The translations under genes were made by a program, and so were the position numbers. A DNA stretch of 64,000 nucleotides, from assembly GCA_034007705.1 (NCBI GenBank), contig JAVEQK010000005.1, positions 62,001 through 126,000 on the forward strand. Reading direction: 5' to 3'. Below the pieces are notes generated by a model. That model searched no databases and had not been told where the DNA came from. It saw only the letters and a program-made list of their open reading frames with translations. The DNA comes from UBA10518 sp022837185. Lineage in GTDB: Bacteria > Desulfobacterota > Desulfobulbia > Desulfobulbales > Desulfobulbaceae. This document shows, one piece after another, positions 53,622 to 63,162 of this stretch (the stretch's first letter is position 1; each line of letters opens with the position of its first letter).

Positions 53622-55133
53622 ATGACTGACCACAATGATCAACAGGACCTTGACGCCCGACTGCTCGAGCAGATGCGGCAGGATTTCCTTGAAGAAGCAT
53701 CGGATCTGCTGGATCAGCTCAACCTGCACCTGATCCAGCTTGAGGAAGAGCCGGACAGCGATGAGCTGGCGAACCAGGTTTTCCGCATCGCCCATACCGT
53801 CAAGGGTTCGGCCGGCTTTGCCGGTCTGGAGGAAATGAGTGCAATCGGCCGCCGGATGGAGGATCTGTTGGGAGAAATCCGCAAAGGCCGGAAGGCGGTC
53901 TCGTCATCCTTCATCCAGGCCATGTTCGACGGGCTCGACCTGCTGACCCTCCTGCGGGAAAAAGCGGCGGCTGGCGATGCCTCCCCCGTTGACATTACCC
54001 CTGTCCTCCGGGGGCTGGAACGGGCGGCGCAAAATGCCGCCGCGCAGGACGAAACCCCGGGCGAAACCCTTGAAAAACCGTCGGCCGCCGACCATGAACT
54101 GTTCGAAATATACAAGGGAGCATACAGCCAGCTCGCCGCCCTCAAGCACCTGGTCTATTCCTCCGTCCACCTCTACGATGAAGACACCCTGGCGGCGCTC
54201 TTTTCCAAACAGATAGCCCAGAAAATGCGTCCTGAGCGCAACAGTGTCTGGCTGGTGAAAAACTCTGCCCAGGTCGTGGAAATCGCCCGGGACGGCAAAC
54301 TTGTGCCCGAGGACTACCGGCAGACCATTGCCATCGATACCTCGCCGGCAATGCAGCGGTTGATCAACGATCAGCATGTCATCTGGTCGTCGAGCGCCGA
54401 AGATGTCACCGATCTGCTGCCCGGATTTGCATCCCCTGTGATCATGCCCATCAAGGCCAAACCCGCCGCTTATGGTTTTCTTGCCCTGGACCCCCGGCAA
54501 CCCGCTGAAGTGGAGGTGTATCAGTTTGTCGCCGAATTCGCGGCCATGATGCTCAGGGTCTCCAAACTGCACCGCAAGGTCGATGAACAGCGCAAGGAAC
54601 TGGATGAAATGACGGCAATCCTGTTCAGACAGAACAACATCCTGTCCTCTCTGTATCATGTCGAACTGGACCTCATGCGGGTAAAAAACCCGGTCGATCT
54701 GTGCCGCATCCTCGCCGAAGCCTTTGTCCATGACCTGGAGACCAGGTCGGCGGCCATATTCATCAAGGACGAGGAGGCGGGCCGGCTGCGGGGAATATGG
54801 GGCAGCGGCGGCCTGCAGGATATACCCTCCCTCTCTTTCTCCCGGGACGAAATCGTCCCCTTCGGCAGATGCCTTGAGACCGGCAGGATAGTTTCCCAGA
54901 TCGATTTTTCCGCTTCACCCCTGCGGCTGGGTCCCAACGATCTCACCAACTGGGTCGTCATGGGCCTGAAGGGAAGAACAAAAACCCACGGGGTGATCGC
55001 CGCCGAGCTCGATGTCGGGGATGTGACGGATTCCATGTCCATTCTGGCGAACTATTCCGGCATCCTGCTGGACAACCTCATCCTGGAAAACAGAACGGGG
55101 ATATCCGACGGCGCCGCCTCACCGGCAATATAG
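53622..55133 (+). CDS. Hpt-domain protein with two GAF-like domains
   Basis: 503 residues. N-terminal Hpt (about 10-115) with the phospho-acceptor His58 in RIAHTVKGSAGF, the CheA P1 type. Then two GAF-like domains (about 180-320 and 345-490) joined by a helical linker (VDEQRKELDEMTAIL). No kinase core. It may accept phosphate from the CheA receiver or another REC and tune it by ligand binding to GAF; the ligand is unknown. AAGGAAG six bases before the ATG. Confidence 0.85.
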   Translation: MTDHNDQQDLDARLLEQMRQDFLEEASDLLDQLNLHLIQLEEEPDSDELANQVFRIAHTVKGSAGFAGLEEMSAIGRRMEDLLGEIRKGRKAVSSSFIQAMFDGLDLLTLLREKAAAGDASPVDITPVLRGLERAAQNAAAQDETPGETLEKPSAADHELFEIYKGAYSQLAALKHLVYSSVHLYDEDTLAALFSKQIAQKMRPERNSVWLVKNSAQVVEIARDGKLVPEDYRQTIAIDTSPAMQRLINDQHVIWSSSAEDVTDLLPGFASPVIMPIKAKPAAYGFLALDPRQPAEVEVYQFVAEFAAMMLRVSKLHRKVDEQRKELDEMTAILFRQNNILSSLYHVELDLMRVKNPVDLCRILAEAFVHDLETRSAAIFIKDEEAGRLRGIWGSGGLQDIPSLSFSRDEIVPFGRCLETGRIVSQIDFSASPLRLGPNDLTNWVVMGLKGRTKTHGVIAAELDVGDVTDSMSILANYSGILLDNLILENRTGISDGAASPAI

Positions 55134-55202
55134 CCGCGACCCATGGAAACCGCGGCAGCGGGGCGTTTGGTTCAACACTCTGCGGCAAAGGATAGACGAC
55201 AA

Positions 55203-55868
55203 ATGGATAAAGTTCTCATTGTGGACGATGATGAGCAACTTTTGCTTATCCTGACCGAAATTCTGGAAAAATACAGAAACAGGTTCGAGGTTGTTCCCGT
55301 CAACAGCGGATTTGAGGCGATCAGTGCCCTCCGGCGGGAAAAATTCTCTCTGTTGATCACCGACCTGGTCATGGCAGGGATCAACGGCCTGGTCCTGCTG
55401 TCCTACATGACCAAGAATTTCCCCAGGGTGCCTTGCATCGTCATGACCGGCCACGGAACCCCGGAATTGCAGGAGCGCCTTGAAAAGGAAGGCCGCCGCC
55501 TGATCCGGAAGCCGTTCTCGGTAACGGAACTCGGCGAGCTGATTCTCTCGATTCTCGGCAAGGAGCAGATCCTCCTGGGAACGATGAACGGTGTTTCGAT
55601 CAGCGGTTTTCTCAAGCTTGTCGAGACCGAAGCCATGACCTGCATCTGTGAAATCCAGGCGTTGGACGGCAGAACCGGCTACCTGGTTTTTGAAGGCGGC
55701 GATCTGTACAACGCCGCGTACGGGAAGTTCAACGGCCGGCGGGCGGCCCTGGAGCTGTTCAGGTTTGACCGGGTCAAGATCCGGTTCAGAAACCCGCCGA
55801 AGAAAAAATTTCCCCGAAAGATACAGAGCAGTATTGAAGAACTGCTCAAAGAAACGGGAGCGGGATGA
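55203..55868 (+). CDS. Response regulator REC-PATAN (DUF4388), first copy
   Basis: About 221 residues. Receiver at 1-125 with VDDDEQ, phospho-Asp in LLITDLVMAGING and Lys in RLIRKPF. The C-terminal half (about 135-205; ISGFLKLVETEAMTCICEIQ, RTGYLVFEGGDLYNAAYGKFNGRRAALEL in parts) is a PATAN/DUF4388 domain. PATAN-receivers steer type IV pili in cyanobacterial phototaxis. The start at 55203 aligns with the paralogue; the frame extends to 55143. Confidence 0.88.
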   Translation: MDKVLIVDDDEQLLLILTEILEKYRNRFEVVPVNSGFEAISALRREKFSLLITDLVMAGINGLVLLSYMTKNFPRVPCIVMTGHGTPELQERLEKEGRRLIRKPFSVTELGELILSILGKEQILLGTMNGVSISGFLKLVETEAMTCICEIQALDGRTGYLVFEGGDLYNAAYGKFNGRRAALELFRFDRVKIRFRNPPKKKFPRKIQSSIEELLKETGAG

Positions 55869-55944
55869 ACACCCTTTCAGATGGACCGTCTGCGCGGCCG
55901 CCGGACATTGATGCACCCGACATTATTCAGTTTATCACGGAGAC

Positions 55945-56637
55945 ATGGGGGGATTGATTGTGGACACCGTGCTCATTGTCGACGACAGTTCCATGCTGTT
56001 GAACTATCTTGAAAACGCCTTTGCCAAGTACAGGGACAGGTTCAGGGTGAATTTCGCCGCCGACGGCATGGAGGCGATAGATATCATCAAAAGCAGGGAA
56101 ATTGCGCTGCTTGTCACGGACCTGCAGATGCCCAGGATCGATGGGCTGGGTCTTCTGGCCTATGTGCAGAAATATCACCCGGGCATTCCGTGCATTGTCA
56201 TGTCGGCCCACGGCACTCCGGCCATTGTCGAAAACCTGCAGTCGGACATCCTGCAGTTCATCGAAAAGCCCTTCACCGCCGACGCTCTGGCCGGGGCCAT
56301 CCTCTCGGCCCTGGAGAAGGACCAGGCCGGCGGCTCCATCACCGGCATATCCATCGGCAATTTTCTGCAGATGATCGAGCTCGAGCAGAAAACCTGCCTC
56401 TGCGAAGTTGCCTCCGCGGGCAACCCGAAAGGATTCTTCTATTTTAGCGGCGGGGAGCTCCATCATGCCGTCTACGGGGACCTCAAGGGCGAGGAGGCGG
56501 CCATTAAGATGATCCAGATCGACCGCCCCACCATCAGTTTCCGCAAGATTCCCCAACGGCCGATCCCGAGGAAGATCAACCGTGAATTGACCGGCCTGCT
56601 GCTTGAAGCCATGAAACAGAAGGATGAAGCCCGATAA
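55945..56637 (+). CDS. Response regulator REC-PATAN (DUF4388), second copy
   Basis: About 230 residues, same architecture as its neighbour: receiver with VDDSSM, LLVTDLQMPRIDG and FIEKPF, then PATAN (FLQMIELEQKTCLCEV, FFYFSGGELHHAVYGDLKGEEAA). Clear tandem paralogue, but diverged enough to be an old duplication. The alternative GTG at 55960 begins DTVLIVDDS, aligning exactly with the first copy, and has GGGGGGA upstream, so either start is possible. Confidence 0.87.
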   Translation: MGGLIVDTVLIVDDSSMLLNYLENAFAKYRDRFRVNFAADGMEAIDIIKSREIALLVTDLQMPRIDGLGLLAYVQKYHPGIPCIVMSAHGTPAIVENLQSDILQFIEKPFTADALAGAILSALEKDQAGGSITGISIGNFLQMIELEQKTCLCEVASAGNPKGFFYFSGGELHHAVYGDLKGEEAAIKMIQIDRPTISFRKIPQRPIPRKINRELTGLLLEAMKQKDEAR

Positions 56638-56671
56638 AAAATGAGAAAGAACGGCCACAGGGACAGCTTCC

Positions 56672-59320
56672 ATGAGCACTGAACAGGAAACCATCGACGA
56701 TATCCTCCTCAATGACCCGGAAATGGTGGAGGCCTTCGTTGCCGAAGCCAACGAGCATCTCGACAGCATCGAGGACGACTTCCTCACCCTTGAAAGACAG
56801 CAGGGCAATCCGGACAAAACCCTGCTGGACAAGGTGTTCCGGGCCATCCATTCGGTGAAGGGCGCCGCCGGATTCCTGAATCTCAGCCGGATGGCCGAGC
56901 TTGCCCACATCATGGAAGCCCTGCTGACAAAAATGCGCGCCGGCAAAATACTCCCCGCTTCCGACAACATCGACAGCCTGCTGGCCGGCGTTGATCTGCT
57001 CAAGACCATGCTCAGGAACATAAAGGAATCGAACGGAGTGGATATCCGCCTGGTCCACGAAAAACTCACCGCCCTGACCGAAAAAACCCCGGAATCCTCC
57101 CCTCCCCCGAAGGAAACTTCTCCCCCGCCGGCGGGACGGGAACCGGCGGCGCCACCCGCCCCGGAAAAAATCGAAACCGACCTGGGCAATACCGTGCGCA
57201 TCCATGTCGACATCCTGGACAAACTCATGGTGCAGGCCGGCGAACTGGTCCTGATCCGCAACCAGCAGCTTCTCCATGTCGACGAGTCGGACTCCGCCGC
57301 CCGGTCCATCGCCCACCGGCTTGACCGCATCACCAGCGAACTCCAGCAGACCATTATCAGTACCCGCATGCAGCCCGTGGGCAAGGTGATCGACAAGTTC
57401 CCCCGCATCATCCGCGATATGGGCAAATCACTGGGCAAGCAGATCGACATTGAGATCATCGGCAGCAGCGCCGAACTGGACAAAACCATTCTCGAGTCCC
57501 TGACCGATCCCCTGACCCACATCATCCGCAACAGCTGCGGACACGGCATTGAAACCCCCGAGGAGCGGGTAAAGGCAGGCAAGCCGAAAACAGGGTTGAT
57601 CACCATTGCCGCCTATCATGAAGCCGGCAGGGTCAACATCCGGATAGACGATGACGGCAGGGGAGTCGACATCGACCGGATCCGCAAAAAAGTTGTTGAA
57701 AAGGGGTTGAAGACCCCGGCCGAACTGGAGCAGATGACCCACCAGGAAATCCTCAACCTTGTTTTTCTGCCCGGCTTCAGCACCATGGACCAGGCCGACG
57801 ATGTCTGCGGCCGCGGCGTCGGCATGGACGTGGTCAAAACCGGCATTGAAAAAATCGGCGGCACCTTCGAGTTTGAATCCAGGACCGGGGAGGGAACGAC
57901 CATTCTCCTGCAGCTCCCCCTGACCCTGGCCATCATTCCCTCTCTCATCGTTTCCGCCCTCGGTCATCTGTTCGCCATCCCCCAGGTCAGCCTGGTCGAA
58001 CTGGTAACCCTCTACGATGAAGATGTCCGGCGGCGCATCGAACGGGCGGATGACCAGGAGGTGTACCGCCTGCGGGGCAGACTGCTGCCCATAGTCCGGC
58101 TGGCCGAAGTCCTGAACCGCCCGCAGCTGTTCAACCGCGAAACCAGGACGGCAATTGCGGAAAAATATGCCCGGCTGCCCCCGCCCGCCGCCGGCGGTCC
58201 GGAAAGCGAGACGGATTCGCTGAGCTTTGTCGTTCTCAAGGTCGGCAACAGCCTCTACGGACTGGTGGTCGATGCCATCATCGGCACCGAGGAAATTGTC
58301 GTCAAACCCCTGCACCCCCCGATCAAGGCCCTGGGGATCTATTCCGGCGCCACCATCATGGGCAGCGGCAAGACTGCCCTGATCCTCGATGTCGGCGGCA
58401 TTGCCAGGCATACCGGCATAACCCTCGCCGACCGCATCATGGAGCAGCGGGAAAAAGAGTTCCGCACCGAGGATCAACAGTCGGTCCTCCTCTTCAAATC
58501 CGGCCCCAAGGAACAATTCGCCCTCTCCCTGCCGCTGATCCGCCGCATCGAACCGATTATCGCCACGGATATCGAACTGATCGGCGACAGGGAGTACATC
58601 ACCGTCGACAACACGTCCACCCAGGTGCTGCGGCTCGACCATTTCCTCGAGGTCTCCCCCATTGAAGACCATGACAACCTGTTTCTTATCCTGCCCAGAC
58701 ACCTGAAACGGCCGGTGGGGATTCTGATGACCGCTTTTGTCGATGTCGTCGAAACGGGCATGACCCTGGACGTGGACAGTTACCGGGCGGACGGGCTCCT
58801 GGGCACGGCGATCCTCAACAATTCAATGACCCTGTTCATCGACATCTACCGGCTGGTCGAGAAAGTTGATCCGGAATACAGGGAACTGCGCGCCGCGGGG
58901 GACGGTCTGGCCGGCGAAGACGGCAGTGTGCGGGGCCCCGCCAGGATACTGCTTCTCGAGGATATAGCGTTTTTCCGCCAACTGATCAAAGGCTACCTGA
59001 ACGAGAAGGGATACGAGGTGGTTGACTGCAAAAACGGCAAGCTGGGACTGGAAGAACTGGAAAATAATGATTTCGACCTTATCGTCTCCGATCTGGAAAT
59101 GCCGGTCATGAACGGCTGGCAGTTCATCGACGGTGTGCGCCGGTCCCCGGAGAAAAGAGGTATCCCGGCCGTGGCGCTCACTTCGCTGGACACGGAGGAG
59201 GCGCGGCATAAAACGATGGAGAGCGGTTTTGATTATTTCGAAATAAAACTGGACCGGGAACATTTTCTGCGAACGGTGGCCACCGCCCTGCAGAAACATC
59301 ATGATTCCTCTCCGTCCTGA
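56672..59320 (+). CDS. cheA: Chemotaxis histidine kinase CheA with two CheW-like domains and C-terminal receiver
   Basis: 882 residues. Hpt (about 10-115, His60 in RAIHSVKGAAGF), Pro-rich linker instead of a P2 domain (about 125-165), dimerisation helix pair (about 170-240), HATPase (about 240-400; RNSCGHGIE, DDDGRGVD, GRGVGMDVV), CheW-like domain (about 405-560), second CheW-like unit (about 575-715) and REC (about 735-865; VSDLEMPVMNGW). The usual Asp of the N-box RNxxDHGIE is Gly290. The built-in receiver may act as phosphate sink. Kinase of this pathway. Confidence 0.94.
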   Translation: MSTEQETIDDILLNDPEMVEAFVAEANEHLDSIEDDFLTLERQQGNPDKTLLDKVFRAIHSVKGAAGFLNLSRMAELAHIMEALLTKMRAGKILPASDNIDSLLAGVDLLKTMLRNIKESNGVDIRLVHEKLTALTEKTPESSPPPKETSPPPAGREPAAPPAPEKIETDLGNTVRIHVDILDKLMVQAGELVLIRNQQLLHVDESDSAARSIAHRLDRITSELQQTIISTRMQPVGKVIDKFPRIIRDMGKSLGKQIDIEIIGSSAELDKTILESLTDPLTHIIRNSCGHGIETPEERVKAGKPKTGLITIAAYHEAGRVNIRIDDDGRGVDIDRIRKKVVEKGLKTPAELEQMTHQEILNLVFLPGFSTMDQADDVCGRGVGMDVVKTGIEKIGGTFEFESRTGEGTTILLQLPLTLAIIPSLIVSALGHLFAIPQVSLVELVTLYDEDVRRRIERADDQEVYRLRGRLLPIVRLAEVLNRPQLFNRETRTAIAEKYARLPPPAAGGPESETDSLSFVVLKVGNSLYGLVVDAIIGTEEIVVKPLHPPIKALGIYSGATIMGSGKTALILDVGGIARHTGITLADRIMEQREKEFRTEDQQSVLLFKSGPKEQFALSLPLIRRIEPIIATDIELIGDREYITVDNTSTQVLRLDHFLEVSPIEDHDNLFLILPRHLKRPVGILMTAFVDVVETGMTLDVDSYRADGLLGTAILNNSMTLFIDIYRLVEKVDPEYRELRAAGDGLAGEDGSVRGPARILLLEDIAFFRQLIKGYLNEKGYEVVDCKNGKLGLEELENNDFDLIVSDLEMPVMNGWQFIDGVRRSPEKRGIPAVALTSLDTEEARHKTMESGFDYFEIKLDREHFLRTVATALQKHHDSSPS

Positions 59321-59362
59321 TTTCGCAGCCAGGGACAATCGACAGAACAACGGAACAGAAAA

Positions 59363-59902
59363 ATGAAATCCACACTGACCAAGGCAAGCCGTGCCAATCC
59401 CGGGGAGCAGCACACCGATGAAAGCCGGACTCACCGCTACTGCACATTCCGCTTATCCGGGAGATTATTCGGGGTTGACATCCGGGACGTGAAGGAGATC
59501 AACACGGAAATAAACATTACTCCGATATTCCACGCCCCAAGGGAAATAAAGGGTTATATCAATATCCGCGGCCAGATTTATCTCCTCTTTGACCTGCGCG
59601 CCATATTCTCCCTCCCGGAAAAAGACCTCGACAAGGACAGCCGCGTCGTCCTCTTCATGCCTGAGATCGGCAACCTGTGCGGTATTCTGGTGGACAGCAT
59701 CGAGGACGTCATATCGGTTGGCGAGGACCTGATCGAGAACCGCCGCCGGCAGGAGCGGGAAGCACCGGACGGCATCGAACGCCGCAACGCCGATATCGGC
59801 GAAGGTGTCTGCAAACTCAGGGACGAACTGCTCATCATCCTCAATGCCGAAAGGCTGGTACGGTCAATCGGCAGTGCCGGCAAATTCCAGTACAAGGCCT
59901 GA
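59363..59902 (+). CDS. cheW: Chemotaxis coupling protein CheW
   Basis: 179 residues. Single CheW domain: YCTFRLSGRLFGVDIRDVKEI, YINIRGQIYLLFDLRAIF, and GILVDSIEDVISV. Links the MCP to CheA in the signalling array. 42 bases after cheA. N-terminal basic extension (about 25 residues) of unknown use. Confidence 0.94.
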   Translation: MKSTLTKASRANPGEQHTDESRTHRYCTFRLSGRLFGVDIRDVKEINTEINITPIFHAPREIKGYINIRGQIYLLFDLRAIFSLPEKDLDKDSRVVLFMPEIGNLCGILVDSIEDVISVGEDLIENRRRQEREAPDGIERRNADIGEGVCKLRDELLIILNAERLVRSIGSAGKFQYKA

Positions 59903-59904
59903 CC

Positions 59905-61008
59905 GTGAGCCCGCAGACGAAAATCAGGATTCTCATCGTCGACGACTCCAGAATTTTTCGGACCGCCGTTCAGGAGGCCCTGGCCGGGGAAAAGGACTTC
60001 GAGATCGTCGGTTCGGTCTGGAACGGCATCAAGGCAATGGAATGCATCCGGTCCACGCCTCCCCACGTCGTTACGCTGGACATCCAGATGCCGGAAATGG
60101 ACGGCCTGGAAACCCTGGAAGCGATCCAGAAAATCAACGCCGACCTGCCGCCCGACCGGCGGATAGGCGTCATCATGCTGAGCTCTCATACCCGAAGGGG
60201 GGCCGATATAACGGTGAAGGCCCTTGAGATGGGCGCCTTTGATTTCATCCCCAAGCCCGAGAGCGCGAGCCTGCGGGCAAATCTCGACCTGCTGGGCCGT
60301 CAGCTCGCCGTGAAAATCAGAAATTACGCCGCCGTCTCCCTTCCCGCATCCCGGTTGCGGCGACCTGTCACCACGGGTCCGGCCACACCGGTTCGGACCG
60401 GGCGGGATACGGCATTCCGGGAGATAGAGGCGGTCATGATCGGGGTTTCCACCGGCGGTCCCAAGGCCCTGGCGGAAATCCTTCCACCCCTCTGCGCCGG
60501 CATCGACGTGCCTGTCTTCATCGTTCAGCACATGCCCCCCACCTTCACCCAGTCCCTGGCAAAAAGCCTGAACGCCAAGTGCCGGTACGAGATCACCGAA
60601 GGAGCCGACGGCGACATTGCCGCCCGCCGCCGCGTATACATCGCCCCGGGCGGCAGGCACATGGTGCTGGAAAGAAAGGAGGGGAAGGCCCGGATCGTCA
60701 TCAATGACCTGCCGCCGGAGAAAGGATGCCGGCCGTCCATTGACCTGCTGTTCCGTTCCGGAGCGGAAGTATTCGGCCGCAGCGTCATCGGGGTGATTCT
60801 CACCGGCATGGGCTCGGACGGGACGGAAGGCGCGAGGGAACTCAAGCGGGAAGGAGCCCTGATCATAGCCCAGGACGAAGAAACCAGCGTGGTATGGGGC
60901 ATGCCGGGCAGCGCCAAGGCCGCCGGCGCGGTTGACGACATTCTGCCGCTCCACGACATTCCGGGGACCATCGTCTCCCTCGTTCAGCACAAGGCCCCGT
61001 TCCGCTGA
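59905..61008 (+). CDS. cheB: Protein-glutamate methylesterase CheB
   Basis: About 367 residues. Receiver (1-130) with phospho-Asp59 in TLDIQMPEMDG; methylesterase domain (about 172-360) with triad Ser182 (GVSTGG), His209 (VQHMPP) and Asp305 (GMGSDGTEGA). Removes methyl groups from (and deamidates) the MCP. GTG start two bases after the cheW stop with AAGG upstream; the longer frame from 59677 merely overlaps cheW. Confidence 0.94.
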   Translation: MSPQTKIRILIVDDSRIFRTAVQEALAGEKDFEIVGSVWNGIKAMECIRSTPPHVVTLDIQMPEMDGLETLEAIQKINADLPPDRRIGVIMLSSHTRRGADITVKALEMGAFDFIPKPESASLRANLDLLGRQLAVKIRNYAAVSLPASRLRRPVTTGPATPVRTGRDTAFREIEAVMIGVSTGGPKALAEILPPLCAGIDVPVFIVQHMPPTFTQSLAKSLNAKCRYEITEGADGDIAARRRVYIAPGGRHMVLERKEGKARIVINDLPPEKGCRPSIDLLFRSGAEVFGRSVIGVILTGMGSDGTEGARELKREGALIIAQDEETSVVWGMPGSAKAAGAVDDILPLHDIPGTIVSLVQHKAPFR

Positions 61009-61010
61009 CC

Positions 61011-61027
61011 GCGGCCGATGGGGCCGC
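61011..61027 (+). terminator. GC-rich hairpin after cheB
   Basis: GCGGCC, five-base loop, GGCCGC, two bases after the cheB stop. No U-tract, so only a weak or factor-dependent terminator; it separates cheB from the pilZ promoter. Confidence 0.35.
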
Positions 61028-61171
61028 CCAGACCCCGTCCCGCCCGTCTTCCGAATCCACCGACGGTTCAAGGGACGGGCAGCAGAAGCAAGGCGGGCCC
61101 TGTCCCCCTGCAGGTATCCGGTGTCCGGGTGGCCCCATCGCGGCGATGGCAGCCGGGCAAGGCCCCCCGGC

Positions 61172-61201
61172 TTGACATCCTGTTTTGTTTTCACCTATTA
61201 T
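61172..61201 (+). promoter_or_regulatory. Strong sigma70-like promoter for pilZ-cheR-cheY
   Basis: TTGACA (61172-61177, consensus), 18-base spacer, TATTAT (61196-61201, five of six). Start of transcription expected near 61208, 57 bases before the PilZ gene. Best promoter match in the window. Confidence 0.7.
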
Positions 61202-61264
61202 GCGAACAGAATCACCCCCATGCCCTCAACGCTGCCCTTTGGGCCGCCTGCCGGAGCCGCTTGC

Positions 61265-61633
61265 ATGAGCACTGAACAGAGACGTTTCAGCCGCATCCCT
61301 TTCAAGACGAAAGCGGAATTGCTGCTGCCCGATGCATCCCACCCCGTCGAAGAGATAAGCAACCTGAGCGTCGGCGGTTGTCTGCTCCCGCTTTACCTGG
61401 AGATTGAGCCCGGTTCACCCTGCGGTATACGGATCATGCTCGAGGGAACCACCGAAGGGATGTCGATCCGGGTGGAGGGAAAGGTCATCCGCGCCACAGA
61501 GGACGGGGTGGCGCTCCAGTTTACCCGCATCGATCCCGACAGCCTTTTTCACCTGCAGAACATAATCCGCTACAACGCCGCCGATCCCGACCGCATCGAT
61601 CTGGAACTGTCGCAACATCCGGGACTCAAGTAG
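61265..61633 (+). CDS. PilZ-domain protein
   Basis: 122 residues, a lone PilZ domain. The c-di-GMP motif is intact: RRFSRIPF (RxxxR) and NLSVGGCLL ((D/N)xSxxG). Single-domain PilZ proteins act as c-di-GMP-dependent adaptors for motors, pili or regulators. Start at 61265 follows GGAG by eight bases; an in-frame Met at 61220 is also possible. It sits inside the che cluster between cheB and cheR, which suggests crosstalk between chemosensing and c-di-GMP. Confidence 0.86.
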   Translation: MSTEQRRFSRIPFKTKAELLLPDASHPVEEISNLSVGGCLLPLYLEIEPGSPCGIRIMLEGTTEGMSIRVEGKVIRATEDGVALQFTRIDPDSLFHLQNIIRYNAADPDRIDLELSQHPGLK

Positions 61634-61772
61634 GACAACCGCATGGGGCAGGAACCGTGAAAAAACCGATCAGCAGCCCTGAAGACTTGTCCTTTTGTCA
61701 AACCGTGATCGCCTTTTCCTTCCGGTCCATCCCGGATGATCAGCCACATTTTCCCTGGAAAAAAGGGGCGCG

Positions 61773-62639
61773 ATGATCTCCCTGGAGGAATTCCATCTCA
61801 TTCGGGATTATATCGAGAAGCACTGCGGCATCTACCTGTCCGACGAAAAGGTCTATCTGGTCGAAACCCGATTGACCACCCTGATGTTCGAGCAGGGCTG
61901 CGGATCGTTCGGCGAGCTGTACAAAAAGGCCGTCCTGGACAGGACCCATGTCCTGCGGGACAAGATCATCGAGAACATCACCACCAACGAGACCTACTGG
62001 TTCCGCGACCTGCACCCCTTCGGCATTCTCAATGAAGTGCTCTTCAAACACTATGCCGACGAGATAACCGCCGGCCGAAGGGACAAGATCCGGATCTGGT
62101 GCTCCGCCTGCTCAACGGGGCAGGAGCCCTACTCCATCGCCATGACCTTCCGGGAATTCATGCGGGAGAATCCGCGGCTCCGGCCCGATCATATCGAGAT
62201 TACCGCCTCGGATATCTCCTCCACCGTGCTGTTCATCGGCAAAATGGGCAGATACGACAGCCTGTCCATCTCCCGGGGCCTTTCGGAGGAATTCAGGGAC
62301 CGGTATTTCGTCAGGGACGACAAGGTCTGGACCATAAAGGATGAAATCAAGCAGATGGTGAAATTCCAGAAACTGAATCTGCAGGAGAATTTCCACCATC
62401 TCGGCAGGCAGGATATCGTCTTCTGCCGCAACATACTCATATACTTTTCAATGGAGTTCAAACAGAATATTCTCCGGCGCATTGCCTCTCTTCTGCGGCC
62501 CAATGGATACCTTTTTCTCGGCGCGTCCGAGTCGATCATCATGTACACCCAGGAATATGAAATGCTGCGGCATGCCATGGGCCTCTATTATCAAATCAAA
62601 CAGAATGAGGAAAAGCATCATGCGTATTCTGTCCGTTGA
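61773..62639 (+). CDS. cheR: Chemotaxis protein methyltransferase CheR
   Basis: 288 residues. N-terminal helical CheR_N (about 1-60), SAM-binding core with CSACSTGQEPYSIAM (about 108-122), and FCRNILIYFSMEFKQNIL. Methylates receptor glutamates with SAM, opposing CheB. AAAGGGG four bases before the ATG. Overlaps the following cheY by 20 bases. Confidence 0.94.
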   Translation: MISLEEFHLIRDYIEKHCGIYLSDEKVYLVETRLTTLMFEQGCGSFGELYKKAVLDRTHVLRDKIIENITTNETYWFRDLHPFGILNEVLFKHYADEITAGRRDKIRIWCSACSTGQEPYSIAMTFREFMRENPRLRPDHIEITASDISSTVLFIGKMGRYDSLSISRGLSEEFRDRYFVRDDKVWTIKDEIKQMVKFQKLNLQENFHHLGRQDIVFCRNILIYFSMEFKQNILRRIASLLRPNGYLFLGASESIIMYTQEYEMLRHAMGLYYQIKQNEEKHHAYSVR

Positions 62640-62994
62640 TGATTCAGCCGCTACCCGCCAATTCATCAAAAAAGCCGTGGACGTCCTTGGTTTCGAGTTT
62701 CTCGAGGCGGCCGACGGCAGGGAGGGACTTGAAATTCTCGCGCGGGAAAACGGCAGGATCGACCTGATCCTCCTTGACCGGCACATGCCGGTGATGGACG
62801 GTATGGCGATGCTTGAAAAACTGAAGGCCGACGACAGGCTCAGGGTGATACCCGTGACCATGGTCACAGTTGAAGTGGAGCGGGCCGAAATACAGAGGGC
62901 CATAGCCGGCGGGGCGAAAAACTACCTGATCAAGCCCTTTACCCAGGAAAACCTCATCGGCAAGATCCTGGAAGGACTGAACATAGCCCCGTAA
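62620..62994 (+). CDS. cheY: CheY-like response regulator (second copy)
   Basis: 124 residues, single receiver. VDDSAAT, phospho-Asp in LILLDRHMPVMDG, Thr in MVTVEVE and Lys in YLIKPF. Diverged from the first CheY. Starts inside cheR (20-base overlap; GAGGAA upstream), so it is coupled to it. Two CheYs in one pathway often split roles: one for output, one as phosphate sink. Confidence 0.93.
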   Translation: MRILSVDDSAATRQFIKKAVDVLGFEFLEAADGREGLEILARENGRIDLILLDRHMPVMDGMAMLEKLKADDRLRVIPVTMVTVEVERAEIQRAIAGGAKNYLIKPFTQENLIGKILEGLNIAP

Positions 62995-63162
62995 TATTCT
63001 ATTCAGCGGTGCGAAAGGGTGCACGGCGGCCCGGCTGCCGTGAGCAGGAGCAGGCATCGCCGCCATTTCCCGGCCCGGTCAAATCAACGTCAGGAGCAGG
63101 AGAAAAATTGGGGAGCGGCCGGCCCGCATATTCTCCCCGGACGAGCCGGGAATGAAACCCGG

